NCBI RefSeq assembly: GCF_026540895.1
Contig: NZ_JALNUR010000010.1
Span: forward strand, 1 to 64,000
Length of the DNA: 64,000 bases
Direction of reading: 5' to 3'
Origin: Sphingomonas sp. GM_Shp_1
GTDB taxonomy: Bacteria > Pseudomonadota > Alphaproteobacteria > Sphingomonadales > Sphingomonadaceae
Shown: piece by piece, positions 1-9,049 of the stretch
Layout: the number at the start of each line of letters is the position of its first letter
Numbering within the stretch: position 1 is the stretch's first letter
Made by a program: the position numbers and the translations under genes
Notes under the pieces: generated by a model
Databases searched by the model: none
What the model saw: the letters and a program-made list of their open reading frames with translations, nothing else
Told to the model about the DNA's origin: nothing

Positions 1-96
1 ATGATGGACGATGCCTCGGCCACCGGCATGACCTCCCGCGTCGAGCGCACGCCCGGCGACGCCTCTGCGGAAGACGCGCCCAAGGACGGGCAGTAA
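1..96 (+). CDS. C-terminal end of an unknown protein (cut by the window edge)
   Basis: An open frame runs from the first base to a TAA at 94-96 and encodes 31 residues, a polar acidic tail ending in ...EDAPKDGQ. Nothing in it identifies a family. It reads toward the minus-strand glucuronate operon, so it converges with uxuB across a repeat. It could be the end of another sugar-acid gene, but that is only a guess from position. Confidence 0.5.
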   Translation: MMDDASATGMTSRVERTPGDASAEDAPKDGQ

Positions 97-104
97 TCCC
101 GCCA

Positions 105-230
105 ATTCCTCCCCAAGCTCTGCTTGGGGAGGGGGGACCGCCGCGAAGCGGTGGCGGAGGGGCATGGACGCGAGCGGTGACACCCCTCCGTCAGTCCTGC
201 GGACTGCCACCTCCCCTTGCAGGGGAGGAA
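105..230. repeat. Family C intergenic hairpin repeat
   Basis: Starts with TTCCTCCCCAAGC facing GCTTGGGGAGG and ends with CCTCCCCTTGCAGGGGAGGAA, with the motifs GGTGGCGGAGGGG and CACCCCTCCGTCAG between them. The same units recur at 7132-7531, 33639-33723, 39147-39210, 44949-45070 and 51252-51345. It fills the gap between two converging genes and abuts the uxuB stop, so it may help end transcription. Confidence 0.85.
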
Positions 231-231
231 T

Positions 232-1608
232 TTATAGGGTGATCTGGCGGACCAACGCCGCGCGCTGCGCTTCGGTCGGCTGCCATTGGCTCGCCATCGA
301 GCCGCCCGGCCCGAACAGCGCATCCACGACCGATGCCGCATCGCCCTGTGCCCATAGTCCGGCCAGTTCCGCCCGGCGAGGATCGGGCGACGCATCATGC
401 CCCGTGCGGATGAAGCGCAGCCACGCGGCCAGCGCGGTCAGCGTCGCGGGCGCGTCACCGCCATGCGCCGCGAGCGCGGACAGCCAGCGCGGCCCCACCT
501 TTTGCGATCCGTCGCTGGCGATCTGCGACAGGCGATGCTCCAGCGTGACATTGGCGAAGCGGGCGAGCAGCGCATCGGCATAGGGGCCGAGCGCCTGCCC
601 TTCGGCGGCGGTAAAGCTGGTCGCCGCCTCGTCGCGCATCAATGCTTCCACCATCGGGCGGATCGCAGGGTCGGCGACCGCCTGGTGGACGAACTGATGC
701 CCCCGCTCCAGCCCCAGATAGGCGAGCGCCGAATGCGCGCCGTTGAGCATGCGCAGCTTCGCGGTCTCATAGGGCGCGACATCGGCGACGAACTGCGCAC
801 CGCCGATGTCCCAGCGGGGGCGGTCGCCGGCGAAATCGTCCTCGATGACCCATTGGCGATAGGGCTCGGTGATGACGGCGGCCTCGTCGCGCATGCCCAG
901 CATCGCTTCCACGCGCGCGCGGTCGGCATCGGTGACGGCGGGGACGATCCGGTCGACCATGGTATTGGGACAGCGCCAGTCCCGCTCGAACCAGTCGCGC
1001 GCGGCATCCTGACCCCGATGGTCGAGGAACGCGGCCACCCCGGCGCGCAGCACCCGGCCATTGTCGGGCAGATTGTCGCAGCTCACCAGCGTCAGCGGCC
1101 CCAGCCCGGCCGCCTGACGCGCGACCACGGCTTGAGCGAGATGGTGATAGATGCTGTTCCCGTCCGCGACGATCCCAGCCAGATCGGTCGCGCCATCGGG
1201 CCGCCGCCAATAGCCCTTCTCGGTCACGGTCAGCGTCACGATCCGCGTATCGGCCGAGGCCAGCAATGCCGCCAGCCGCTCGGGCGCCCTAGCCGCGACC
1301 GTCACCTCGCGGATCGCGCCGATCAGGCGGACGGACTCTCCCTCGCTGGAGCGTTCCGTGACGGTATAGAGCCCGTCCTGCGGCGCCATCTGGTCATGCA
1401 CGCCGCCCGAACGCAGCGATGCGCCCGCGATCGCCCAGTCGCGATCGCCCGCCGCCATCGCATCATCGGTATAGACCGCCTGATGCGCCCGGTGGAACGC
1501 GCCCAAGCCGAGATGCACGATGCCGATCCGCTGGCCCGCCCGGTCGTAACCGGGCCGCACGACGGAGGCGGGCAGGGCGGCGGCGGTCGCTTCGTTCAGC
1601 CGGGTCAC
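232..1608 (-). CDS. uxuB: Fructuronate reductase (D-mannonate oxidoreductase), mannitol dehydrogenase family
   Basis: A 458-residue cytoplasmic enzyme that reduces D-fructuronate to D-mannonate with NADH, the second step of glucuronate breakdown. The N-terminal Rossmann segment has the family signature GLGAFHRAH at residues 34-42. The C-terminal catalytic site KLRMLNGAH supplies Lys284, Asn289 and His292. Length is normal for the long-chain polyol dehydrogenase family. The start is a GTG at 1608 that overlaps the uxaC stop as GTGA; a longer upstream frame exists but runs into uxaC. Sequence alone could also fit mannitol or tagaturonate dehydrogenase; the uxuA-uxaC context favours fructuronate reductase. 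Confidence 0.9.
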   Translation of the reverse strand: MTRLNEATAAALPASVVRPGYDRAGQRIGIVHLGLGAFHRAHQAVYTDDAMAAGDRDWAIAGASLRSGGVHDQMAPQDGLYTVTERSSEGESVRLIGAIREVTVAARAPERLAALLASADTRIVTLTVTEKGYWRRPDGATDLAGIVADGNSIYHHLAQAVVARQAAGLGPLTLVSCDNLPDNGRVLRAGVAAFLDHRGQDAARDWFERDWRCPNTMVDRIVPAVTDADRARVEAMLGMRDEAAVITEPYRQWVIEDDFAGDRPRWDIGGAQFVADVAPYETAKLRMLNGAHSALAYLGLERGHQFVHQAVADPAIRPMVEALMRDEAATSFTAAEGQALGPYADALLARFANVTLEHRLSQIASDGSQKVGPRWLSALAAHGGDAPATLTALAAWLRFIRTGHDASPDPRRAELAGLWAQGDAASVVDALFGPGGSMASQWQPTEAQRAALVRQITL

Positions 1609-3017
1609 AAGCGGTACGCCGAGCGGACCAGACCGTTGGTCAGCGCATGGGCCAGCTCCACCGCTTCGTCCTCCTCCAGCCGATGCTCGGCGACGAGACG
1701 CGCCAGGAAGCCGCAATCGACCCGCCGCGCCACGTCATGCCGCGCCGGGATCGACAGGAAGGCGCGGGTGTCGTCGTTGAACCCGACCGTGTTGTAGAAG
1801 CCCGCCGTCTCGGTCGTCATCTCGCGGAAACGGCGCATCCCCTCCGGGCTGTCATGGAACCACCAGGCGGGGCCCAGCTTCAGGCAAGGGTAGTGCCCGG
1901 CCAGCGGCGCCAGTTCGCGCGCATAGACACTCTCGTCCAGCGTGAAGAGGATGATGGTCAGGTCGCGCTCATTGCCGACCACGTCGAGCATGGGCTTGAG
2001 CGCATGGACATAATCGGTGCGCATCGGCATGTCCGCGCCCTTGTCGCGACCATGGCTGGCGAACAGCCCCGCATTGTGGTTGCGGTAGGATCCGGGATGG
2101 ATCTGCATCGTCATGCCGTCCGCGACGCTCATCTTCGCCATCTCGGTCAGCATCTGCGCGCGGAAGAGTTCCGCATCAGCGGGCGTCCAGCTACCGCCGA
2201 CGATGCGCGCGAACAGCGCCTCGCATTCCGCCGTCGACAGGTTCGCGGTCGCCGCCGTCGGGTGGCCATGATCGGTCGCGGTCGCACCCAAAGCGCGGAA
2301 GGCGGCGCGGCGCTTGGCATGGGCGGCGAGATAGCCCGACCAGCTATACACGTCCCCGCCGGTCAACTCGGCGAAGCGCTGCATCGCAGCCGTAAACTGC
2401 TCATGCTCGACATCGATCACGCTGTCGGGGCGATAGGTGGTGATGACGCGACCCTGCCAGCCAGACGCCTGGATCGCCTGGTGATGGACCAGCGGATCGT
2501 CGGCGCCTTCGGTCGTCGCCAGGCATTCGATGCGGAACCGCTCGAACAGCGCACGCGGGCGGAAGGTGGGGGTGGCCAGCGCCTCGCCGATCGCATCGAA
2601 ATAGCGGTCGGCGGTCGCCTCCTCCAGCGCTACATCGAAGCCGAACACTTCGGCAAAGACATGGTCCAGCCACATCCGCGACGGGGTGCCCCGGAACAGG
2701 TGATAGTTCGCCGCGAACAGCCGCCACGCCGTACGCGGATCGGTGGCGGGGCGGCCGCCGCGATGGGGGATGGCCAGATCGTCGAGCGCGATGCCCTGGC
2801 TGTAGAGCATCCTAAAGACATAATGATCGGGCGCGAGCAGCAGGTCGCTGGCGTCGCGCCACGGCTCGTCGGTCGCGAACCAGCGCGGATCGGTGTGGCC
2901 GTGCGGGCTGATGATCGGCAGGTCGGCGATCTCGGCGTACAGCGTCCGGGCGATCCCGCGTGTCGTCGGATCGGCGGGGAACAGCCGGTCGGGGTGCAGC
3001 GCCAGCGGACGGGTCAT
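1605..3017 (-). CDS. uxaC: Glucuronate isomerase
   Basis: A 470-residue isomerase that turns D-glucuronate into D-fructuronate (and galacturonate into tagaturonate), the entry step of the pathway. It begins MTRPLALHPDRLF, typical of UxaC, and carries the metal-binding HxH of the amidohydrolase-like barrel at His39 and His41 (ISPHGHTDPRWF). Length matches the family. The ATG at 3017 overlaps the uxuA stop as ATGA and its own stop overlaps the uxuB start as GTGA, so the three genes are almost certainly one translationally coupled operon. Confidence 0.95.
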   Translation of the reverse strand: MTRPLALHPDRLFPADPTTRGIARTLYAEIADLPIISPHGHTDPRWFATDEPWRDASDLLLAPDHYVFRMLYSQGIALDDLAIPHRGGRPATDPRTAWRLFAANYHLFRGTPSRMWLDHVFAEVFGFDVALEEATADRYFDAIGEALATPTFRPRALFERFRIECLATTEGADDPLVHHQAIQASGWQGRVITTYRPDSVIDVEHEQFTAAMQRFAELTGGDVYSWSGYLAAHAKRRAAFRALGATATDHGHPTAATANLSTAECEALFARIVGGSWTPADAELFRAQMLTEMAKMSVADGMTMQIHPGSYRNHNAGLFASHGRDKGADMPMRTDYVHALKPMLDVVGNERDLTIILFTLDESVYARELAPLAGHYPCLKLGPAWWFHDSPEGMRRFREMTTETAGFYNTVGFNDDTRAFLSIPARHDVARRVDCGFLARLVAEHRLEEDEAVELAHALTNGLVRSAYRL

Positions 3018-4216
3018 GCGGTCAACTCCAGTTCGGCGCGCGCCACCGTCTTGTCGAGGCCCAGCATATGCACGATCCCGCGCTCCAGCCCGCGCAACTC
3101 GGCCATACCCCGCATCCGACCTAGCAGCGAATAGCCCGGATTGGAGGTGCGATGAAGGTCGTCCATCATCCGATGGCCATGGTCGGGCCGCATCACGATC
3201 GAACGACCCCGGTCGTGTGAAATCTCGACGATCGCGCGCATGACCTCGGTCATCCGGGCGCTGCCGCCCAGATGCTCGGCCTCCTGGAAGTTGCGCTCGC
3301 CCTCTTCCCAGCCGACCGAGCGGAGGTGGAGGAAGTCGATCCGGTCGGCGAAGCGGCGGACCATGGCGGGCAGGTCGTTGTCGGGCCGCGCGCCGAACGA
3401 GCCCGTACAGAAGCACAGCCCGTTCGCCATCGACGGCACGGCGGCGTAGAGATGGTCCAGATCCTCCGCGGTGCTGACGACGCGCGGCAGGCCGAAAATG
3501 GGGAAGGGGGGATCGTCGGGATGAACGACCAGCGTGATGCCGACCTCTTCCGCGATCGGGCAGACCGCGCGCAGGAAGGCGATATGGTTGGCGCGCAGCG
3601 CATCGGCATCGATCCCGGCATAGCTGTGGATCGCGCGGAGAAAGGCGGGCGAGTCGAAGCTCTCTTCGCTGCCCGGCAGGCCGGCGATGATCGTGCGCTC
3701 CAGCCGGTGGCGCTCTTCCGGGCTCATCGTGGCGAAGCGCCGGGCGGCGGCGGCGCGGACGCTGTCCGAATAATCCGCCTCCGCCCCCGGACGGCGCAGC
3801 ATATGGATGTCATAGGCCGCGACCGCTGCCCATTCGAAGCGCAGGGCAGTCGCGCCGTCGGGCAGCCGCCAGTCCAGATCGGTCCGAGTCCAGTCGAGCA
3901 GCGGCATGAAATTATAGGTGACGGTGCGGATGCCCTCGGCCGCGAGGTTGCGCAAGCTGTCGCCATAGGCCCGGACCAGTTCGTCCGTCAGTTCGCCGCG
4001 CTTGATCGCGTCATGGACGGGCAGGCTCTCGACCGTCGACCAGCCGAGCCCCGCCGCCGCGATCATTGCGCGCCGCTCCGCGATCGCCTCGCGCGGCCAG
4101 ACCACGCCGTTGGGAATCTCGTGCAGCGCGGTCACGACTTCCGTGGCACCTGCCTGGCGGATATGGGACAAGGGGATGGGATCGGCGGGGCCGAACCACC
4201 GCATAGACTGGATCAT
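3014..4216 (-). CDS. uxuA: Mannonate dehydratase
   Basis: A 400-residue dehydratase that converts D-mannonate to 2-keto-3-deoxygluconate. It has the family opening RWFGPADPI and the metal and active-site residues His232 (HPDDPP), Cys270 (FCTGS), His297 (FLHLRS) and Asp345 (RPDHGH). ATG at 4216 was chosen because it aligns with the usual N-terminus (M-x-x-x-x-RW-GP); a GTG at 4222 and an ATG at 4204 are alternatives. It is the first gene of the minus-strand operon, divergent from kdgK, with a candidate operator in the shared gap. Confidence 0.95.
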   Translation of the reverse strand: MIQSMRWFGPADPIPLSHIRQAGATEVVTALHEIPNGVVWPREAIAERRAMIAAAGLGWSTVESLPVHDAIKRGELTDELVRAYGDSLRNLAAEGIRTVTYNFMPLLDWTRTDLDWRLPDGATALRFEWAAVAAYDIHMLRRPGAEADYSDSVRAAAARRFATMSPEERHRLERTIIAGLPGSEESFDSPAFLRAIHSYAGIDADALRANHIAFLRAVCPIAEEVGITLVVHPDDPPFPIFGLPRVVSTAEDLDHLYAAVPSMANGLCFCTGSFGARPDNDLPAMVRRFADRIDFLHLRSVGWEEGERNFQEAEHLGGSARMTEVMRAIVEISHDRGRSIVMRPDHGHRMMDDLHRTSNPGYSLLGRMRGMAELRGLERGIVHMLGLDKTVARAELELTA

Positions 4217-4279
4217 CAACACGCCGTCATCCCCGTCCCGAACCCTGGTTTTTCCGCGTTCGCGGTAGCATCGCCCGGT

Positions 4280-4291
4280 CTGGTTGACCAG
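4280..4291. promoter_or_regulatory. Candidate operator between uxuA and kdgK
   Basis: Perfect palindrome CTGGT-TG-ACCAG in the 141-bp gap between the two divergent transcription units. The TGGT-N2-ACCA form resembles sites of FadR/UxuR-type GntR regulators, which commonly control hexuronate genes. The regulator is not in the window and the assignment is by analogy. Confidence 0.4.
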
Positions 4292-4357
4292 TTACAAATT
4301 TTGGCCTTGCCACTATAGGGCGGCTGTGGCGCCATGGGCCTGTAGGAGAGAATATCG

Positions 4358-5263
4358 ATGCGGATCGTGATCGTCGGCGAAGGAATGGTCGAGCTGTCGC
4401 GCGCGGGGGGCGATCTGTGGCGGCTCGGCCATGGCGGCGACACGCTGAACACCGCGATCCATCTGGCGCGGATGGGGCGGGACGTGCGCTATGTCACGGC
4501 GCTGGGCGAGGATGCGTTCAGTGCCGGATTGCTGAGCGACTGGGCGGCCGAGGGGGTCGACACCTCGCTGATCCAGCGCGACCCCATGCGGATGCCGGGG
4601 CTGTACGCCATCGCGACCGATGCGAATGGCGAGCGCAGCTTCGCCTATTGGCGCGGAGAGAGCGCGGCGCGGCGGACCCTGTCCCTGCCCGGTGCGGAAG
4701 CGGTGATGGCCGCGGCGGAGCAGACCGATCTGTTGCTCTTCTCGCTGATCACGATGGCCATTCTGGATGACGAGGGACGCGATCGGTTGATCGCGCTGGC
4801 CGGTCGCGTGCGGGCGCGGGGTGGCCGGGTCGCGTTTGACGGCAATTACCGCCCGCGCTTGTTCCGCGACCAGCAGGAGGCGCAGCATCTGTGCCGCCGC
4901 GCCATTGCGGTCTGCGACATCGGCCTGCCCACGCTGGAGGACGAGGCGATGCTGAATGGCGCGGCCTCGGCGGTGGAGGTGCAGGCGCAGTGGCAGGGGC
5001 TCGGTGCCGAGGAAGTCGTGGTGAAGCTCGGCGCGGAAGGCTGTCTGCTCGGCGGCGTCGGTGTCGTTCCCCCGCCCGAGCGCCTGTCGCCGCGCGATAC
5101 CAGCGGGGCGGGCGATGCCTTCAACGCCGGATATCTGGGCGCGCGGCTCGATGGGGCGTCGCCGGAGGAGGCAGCGGTTCGGGGGCATTTGCTGGCGGGC
5201 TGGACGGTGATGCGGCCGGGTGCGATCCCTGCGCGCGACGAAGCGCTGGCCGCTTTGCGGTGA
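4358..5263 (+). CDS. kdgK: 2-keto-3-deoxygluconate kinase (PfkB family)
   Basis: A 301-residue sugar kinase that phosphorylates KDG to KDPG, the substrate of Eda, so it finishes the pathway begun by UxaC, UxuB and UxuA. GGDTLN at 26-31 is the substrate-binding region. DTSGAGDAFNAGY at 247-259 is PfkB signature 2, with Asp253 as catalytic base. A good ribosome binding site (TAGGAGAG) precedes the ATG. It diverges from the uxu operon. Another PfkB kinase (fructokinase-like) cannot be excluded by sequence, but the location fits KdgK. Confidence 0.88.
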   Translation: MRIVIVGEGMVELSRAGGDLWRLGHGGDTLNTAIHLARMGRDVRYVTALGEDAFSAGLLSDWAAEGVDTSLIQRDPMRMPGLYAIATDANGERSFAYWRGESAARRTLSLPGAEAVMAAAEQTDLLLFSLITMAILDDEGRDRLIALAGRVRARGGRVAFDGNYRPRLFRDQQEAQHLCRRAIAVCDIGLPTLEDEAMLNGAASAVEVQAQWQGLGAEEVVVKLGAEGCLLGGVGVVPPPERLSPRDTSGAGDAFNAGYLGARLDGASPEEAAVRGHLLAGWTVMRPGAIPARDEALAALR

Positions 5264-5265
5264 TG

Positions 5266-5284
5266 AATTTGGACTAACCAAATT
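5266..5284. promoter_or_regulatory. Candidate operator palindrome upstream of the fucosidase
   Basis: Perfect 7-bp inverted repeat AATTTGG-ACTAA-CCAAATT just after the kdgK stop. No T-run follows, so it does not look like a terminator. It may be a repressor site for the downstream gene. No matching regulator is present. Confidence 0.35.
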
Positions 5285-5441
5285 GCCATGTCCGGTCGCA
5301 TCGTTTATCCTCGGCTGGTCATCGCCGTTATCACAGGCGAATTCTGCATATCGCTTATGAAAATGCTTGCATGGCAGCGAACGGAATGACAGCTTAACTC
5401 CGACAAGACCGGCAGTGCTGCGGGTGTGACGGGAGGGCGGG

Positions 5442-7118
5442 ATGAAGGTCAATCGGCGCGATCTGTTGGGGGCGGTCGGAATGGCGGGCGCGTCGACGGC
5501 GCTGTCCTCTCCAGCGGGAGCCGCCGGCATGGCGGCGGCGCAGGACCGTCCCTTCACGCCGGACTGGGCATCCCTATCCGCCGGTTACAGCGCGCCCGAC
5601 TGGTATCGCGACGCCAAGTTCGGGATGTGGGCGCATTGGGGGCCGCAATGCGTGCCGGAGGAGGGCGACTGGTATGCCCGCGACATGTATATCCAGGGCT
5701 CGCGCGCCTATAATGCCCATATCAAGAAATACGGCCATCCCAGCAAGGTCGGTTTTCTCGACGTGGCGGGCCAGTGGAAGGCGGAGCGCTGGAACCCCGA
5801 ACACTTGCTCGACCTCTATACTCGCGCGGGTGCCAAATATTTTGTCGCGCTCGCCAATCACCACGACAATATCGACACCTTCGCCTCGTCGCATCCGTGG
5901 AATACCACCCGGATCGGCCCCAAGCGCGATATCGTCGGCACCTGGGCGAAGCTCGCGCGGGCGCGGGGGCTGCGCTTCGGCGTGTCGAACCACGGCGCGC
6001 ATAGCTGGCACTGGTACCAGCCCGCTTATGGTTACGATCCGGAAGGACCGATGCAGGGCAGGCGCTATGACGCCGCGTGGCGACGGACGGCGGACGGGCG
6101 GGGTACCTGGTGGGAGGGGCTGGACCCGCAGCTTCTCTACAACGGTCCGATCATGCCCATGCCCGACGGCATCACCAACCGGACCGAGGCACAGGCCTTT
6201 CACGATCGCAACGACAGCATGTGGACCGAGGGGCGTCCGCCCAACCGCCCCGACTATGTCGAAGGCTGGGCGCGGCGCTGTCGCGAACTGATCGACAATT
6301 ACCAGCCCGACCTGCTCTATTTCGACGATATCGACCTGCCGCTGGAGCAGACCGGGCTCGACATGGCGGCCTATTATTACAACGCCAATCGCCGCTGGCA
6401 TGGCGGGCGGCTGGAGGGCGTGCTGACCGCCAAGACCACGCCCGCGCACCGCCGCATGGCGCTGGTCGACGATGTGGAGCGCGGCGGCAAGACCTATATC
6501 GAGACCTATCCGTGGCAGACCGATACCTGTATCGGCAACTGGCATTACGACCGGGCACTCTACGAGCGTGACGGTTACAAGAGCGCCGCCACGGTGATCC
6601 ATACGCTGTGCGATGTCGTGTCGAAGAACGGCAATCTGCTGCTCAACGTGCCGATGCGCGGCGACGGGACGATCGACGAGAAGGAGGAAGCGATCGTCGA
6701 GGGCATCGCCGCCTGGATGGGCCGCTATGGCGGGGCGATCCATGGCTCGCGGCCGTGGCGCGTCTTCGGCGAAGGGCCGGGTATGGGCGGCGGCGGCATG
6801 TTCAGCGAGTCGCAAAAGTCCAAATATGGCGCCAGGGACATCCGCTATGTCCGCAAGGGCGATCAGGTCCATGCGCTGCTGCTCGGCTGGCCCGAGGACG
6901 GCGTGGCGCGGCTGACGCTGTTCGCGACGGGCAACACGATCGGACGCGGCGAGGTGTCGCGGGTGACGTTGTTCGGCGATACGACTCCGCTGCCCTTCCG
7001 CCGCACCGGCGACGCGCTGGAGGTGACGCTGCCCGCCCGCGCGCGTGATGCGATCGGGGTGCCGCTCGTCCTGTCGGGTCGCGAGCTGGTCGAGGGGAGT
7101 TTGCCCGACCCGGCGTGA
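5442..7118 (+). CDS. Exported alpha-L-fucosidase (GH29)
   Basis: A 558-residue glycoside hydrolase expected to remove alpha-L-fucose from glycans in the periplasm or outside. It starts with a Tat-type signal (NRRDLLGAVGMAGAS, cleavage near residue 34). The GH29 barrel begins near FGMWAHWG (60-67), the counterpart of the common FGxFxHWG. PDLLYFDDIDLP carries the likely nucleophile Asp295. The N-terminal catalytic domain is followed by a C-terminal beta-type domain from about residue 430. A strong GGGAGGG ribosome binding site precedes the ATG. Its position beside glucuronate genes suggests a locus for plant or algal polysaccharides. The family is clear; the exact substrate is not. Confidence 0.85.
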   Translation: MKVNRRDLLGAVGMAGASTALSSPAGAAGMAAAQDRPFTPDWASLSAGYSAPDWYRDAKFGMWAHWGPQCVPEEGDWYARDMYIQGSRAYNAHIKKYGHPSKVGFLDVAGQWKAERWNPEHLLDLYTRAGAKYFVALANHHDNIDTFASSHPWNTTRIGPKRDIVGTWAKLARARGLRFGVSNHGAHSWHWYQPAYGYDPEGPMQGRRYDAAWRRTADGRGTWWEGLDPQLLYNGPIMPMPDGITNRTEAQAFHDRNDSMWTEGRPPNRPDYVEGWARRCRELIDNYQPDLLYFDDIDLPLEQTGLDMAAYYYNANRRWHGGRLEGVLTAKTTPAHRRMALVDDVERGGKTYIETYPWQTDTCIGNWHYDRALYERDGYKSAATVIHTLCDVVSKNGNLLLNVPMRGDGTIDEKEEAIVEGIAAWMGRYGGAIHGSRPWRVFGEGPGMGGGGMFSESQKSKYGARDIRYVRKGDQVHALLLGWPEDGVARLTLFATGNTIGRGEVSRVTLFGDTTPLPFRRTGDALEVTLPARARDAIGVPLVLSGRELVEGSLPDPA

Positions 7119-7131
7119 TGTCGCCCCAATC

Positions 7132-7531
7132 CTCCCCAAGCTTGCTTGGGGAGGGGGACCGCCGGGCGCAGCGCGGTGGTGGAGGGGCTTGCCGGACCGA
7201 CGAAGTGGTCAATTCGTGAGCCGATCGACATTCGGGCGGAAGGACCATCTTTCCTCCCCTTACAGGGGAGGGGGACCATGCGTAGCATGGTGGAGGGGTG
7301 TCCCCCTATCGATAGCGCGACACCCCTCCGTCAGGCCTGACGGCCTGCCACCTCCCCTGCAAGGGGAGGAATGGATCAATGTTGATTGACCCCAGTTCGT
7401 CTTCGTCTTGGCCGGGGCAAAGCGGAACATCGCCTCACGCGGGGCATGGATCGAGGGCAGGGCAACGCCCCTCCACCACGCCCTGACGGGCGCGGTCCCC
7501 CTCCCCATCGGAGATGGGGAGGAATGGTTCT
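7132..7531. repeat. Cluster of family C repeats filling the fucosidase-rplA gap
   Basis: The 559-bp gap 7119-7677 has no credible gene. It holds at least three family C units: 7132-7190 (CCTCCCCAAGCTTGCTTGGGGAGG type), 7253-7372 (two facing hairpins, CCTCCCCTTACAGGGGAGG and CCTCCCCTGCAAGGGGAGG, around CACCCCTCCGTCAGGCCTGA) and 7468-7531. A degenerate fourth unit lies at about 7540-7591. Confidence 0.85.
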
Positions 7532-7613
7532 GTCGAAATTTTCCCCAAGCTGTACTTGGAGGCCGCCGGGCGCAGTCCGGCGGTGGAGGGACAAAGGCCC
7601 GACGCCGAACCCC

Positions 7614-7649
7614 AAAGAAAAAGGGGCCGGAACCATGGTTCCGACCCCC
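7614..7649 (-). terminator. Rho-independent terminator of rplK-rplA
   Basis: Read on the minus strand, GGGG-TC-GGAACC pairs with GGTTCC-GG-CCCC, followed by TTTTTTCTTT. It lies about 30 bp after the rplA stop. Confidence 0.85.
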
Positions 7650-7677
7650 AATTTCTCAGCCTTTCGGCAGCGGCGGA

Positions 7678-8370
7678 TTACGCGCCCGGGATTTCCGAGA
7701 CGTTCACCTTGATGCCGCGGCCCATCGTCGACGAGACGGCGACCTTGCGGACATACTTGCCCTTCGCGCCCGACGGCTTGGCCTTGATCAGCGCATCGAC
7801 CAGCGCGTCGAAGTTCGCGCGCAGGTCTTCCGCCGGGAACGACGCCTTGCCGATGCCCGAGTGGATGATGCCGGCCTTCTCGACACGATACTCGACCTGA
7901 CCGCCCTTGGCCGCCTTGACGGCTTCGGCGACGTTCATGGTCACGGTGCCCAGCTTCGGGTTCGGCATCAGGCCCTTGGGGCCCAGCACCTTGCCGAGGC
8001 GACCGACGACGCCCATCATGTCCGGGGTCGCGATGCAGCGGTCGAAGTCGATGGTGCCGCCCTGGATGGTTTCCATCAGGTCTTCGGCACCCACGACGTC
8101 GGCGCCAGCGGCACGCGCTTCGTCGGCCTTCGCGCCCTTGGCGAACACGCCGACGCGGACGGTCTTGCCGGTGCCCTTGGGCAGGGTGACGACGCCGCGG
8201 ACCATCTGGTCGGCGTGGCGCGGGTCAACGCCCAGGTTGACGGCGACTTCGATCGTCTCGTCGAACTTCGAGGTCGCGTTGGTGCGCGCCAGCGAGATCG
8301 CTTCGTCGATGCCGTGCAGCTTCTCGGCGTCGATCTGGATCGCCTTCTGCTTCTTGGTCAGCTTCGCCAT
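7678..8370 (-). CDS. rplA: 50S ribosomal protein L1
   Basis: A 230-residue protein that forms the L1 stalk of the large subunit, takes part in release of E-site tRNA and typically represses its own operon by binding mRNA. The sequence is full length, begins [10 protein letters not shown] and contains the L1 signature region around [22 protein letters not shown]. It lies 4 bp downstream of rplK and ends at a strong terminator. No rplJ-rplL follows inside this unit, so the operon is only rplK-rplA here. Confidence 0.98.
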   Translation of the reverse strand: MAKLTKKQKAIQIDAEKLHGIDEAISLARTNATSKFDETIEVAVNLGVDPRHADQMVRGVVTLPKGTGKTVRVGVFAKGAKADEARAAGADVVGAEDLMETIQGGTIDFDRCIATPDMMGVVGRLGKVLGPKGLMPNPKLGTVTMNVAEAVKAAKGGQVEYRVEKAGIIHSGIGKASFPAEDLRANFDALVDALIKAKPSGAKGKYVRKVAVSSTMGRGIKVNVSEIPGA

Positions 8371-8374
8371 GATA

Positions 8375-8806
8375 TCAGCCCTCCACCACTTCGAGGCCCA
8401 TCGCGCGGGCGGAGCCTTCGATGATCTTGGTCGCAGCCTCGATGTCGTTGGCGTTCAGATCCTTCATCTTGACCTGGGCGATTTCCGCGAGCTTCGAGCG
8501 CGCGATCTTGCCCGCCGATACCTTGCCCGGCTCCTTCGAGCCCGACTTCAGGTTGGCGGCCTTCTTGATGAGGTAGGTCGCAGGCGCGGTCTTCGTCTCG
8601 AACGAGAACGAACGGTCGGCATAGACGGTGATGACGGTGGGCAGCGGGGTGCCCTTCTCGACTTCGCCGGTCTGCGCGTTGAACGCCTTGCAGAATTCCA
8701 TGATGTTCACACCGCGCTGACCCAGCGCCGGGCCGATCGGCGGCGAGGGGTTGGCGGCGCCTGCAGGAACCTGCAGCTTGATATAGCCGGTAATCTTCTT
8801 TGCCAT
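8375..8806 (-). CDS. rplK: 50S ribosomal protein L11
   Basis: A 143-residue protein that binds the GTPase-associated region of 23S rRNA and supports factor binding and the stringent response. It has the classic N-terminus ([20 protein letters not shown]) with the two conserved proline motifs, and the C-terminal rRNA-binding domain. It is first in an rplK-rplA operon. In most bacteria nusG lies just upstream; here three opposite-strand genes intervene (9050-11568), so rplK needs its own promoter, for which there is a candidate at 8908-8936. Confidence 0.98.
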   Translation of the reverse strand: MAKKITGYIKLQVPAGAANPSPPIGPALGQRGVNIMEFCKAFNAQTGEVEKGTPLPTVITVYADRSFSFETKTAPATYLIKKAANLKSGSKEPGKVSAGKIARSKLAEIAQVKMKDLNANDIEAATKIIEGSARAMGLEVVEG

Positions 8807-8907
8807 GTCACTCTCATTTCAAGTCTAGCGGTCGTGACGGGCACGAAGGCATAGGCCAGCGCACCCTCCCGCAAGGGTTCCGTCGCATGATGCTAGGGAA
8901 GCGCGGG

Positions 8908-8936
8908 CCGATAGCGGAAAACGGCGTGCGACGCAA
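8908..8936 (-). promoter_or_regulatory. Candidate promoter of rplK-rplA
   Basis: Read on the minus strand: TTGCGT (8936-8931), a 17-bp spacer, then TATCGG (8913-8908), about 100 bp before the rplK start. The same TTGCGT box with a 17-bp spacer occurs before the tmRNA gene. Confidence 0.5.
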
Positions 8937-9049
8937 GCGAAGCAATTCGCTTGTCAGGGCCGATCCGGCCATGTCAGACTGCCTGTAGGATGGACGATCC
9001 GGCCGGGGGAGTGGCCAGATCCGCCATCGGTTGAACGGGGGTTCGACAC

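Noticed and set aside
397..1797. Long plus-strand open frames over uxuB and similar long frames opposite most genes
   Set aside because: They have arginine/proline-rich shadow composition, no domains and lie entirely over well-supported genes in other frames.
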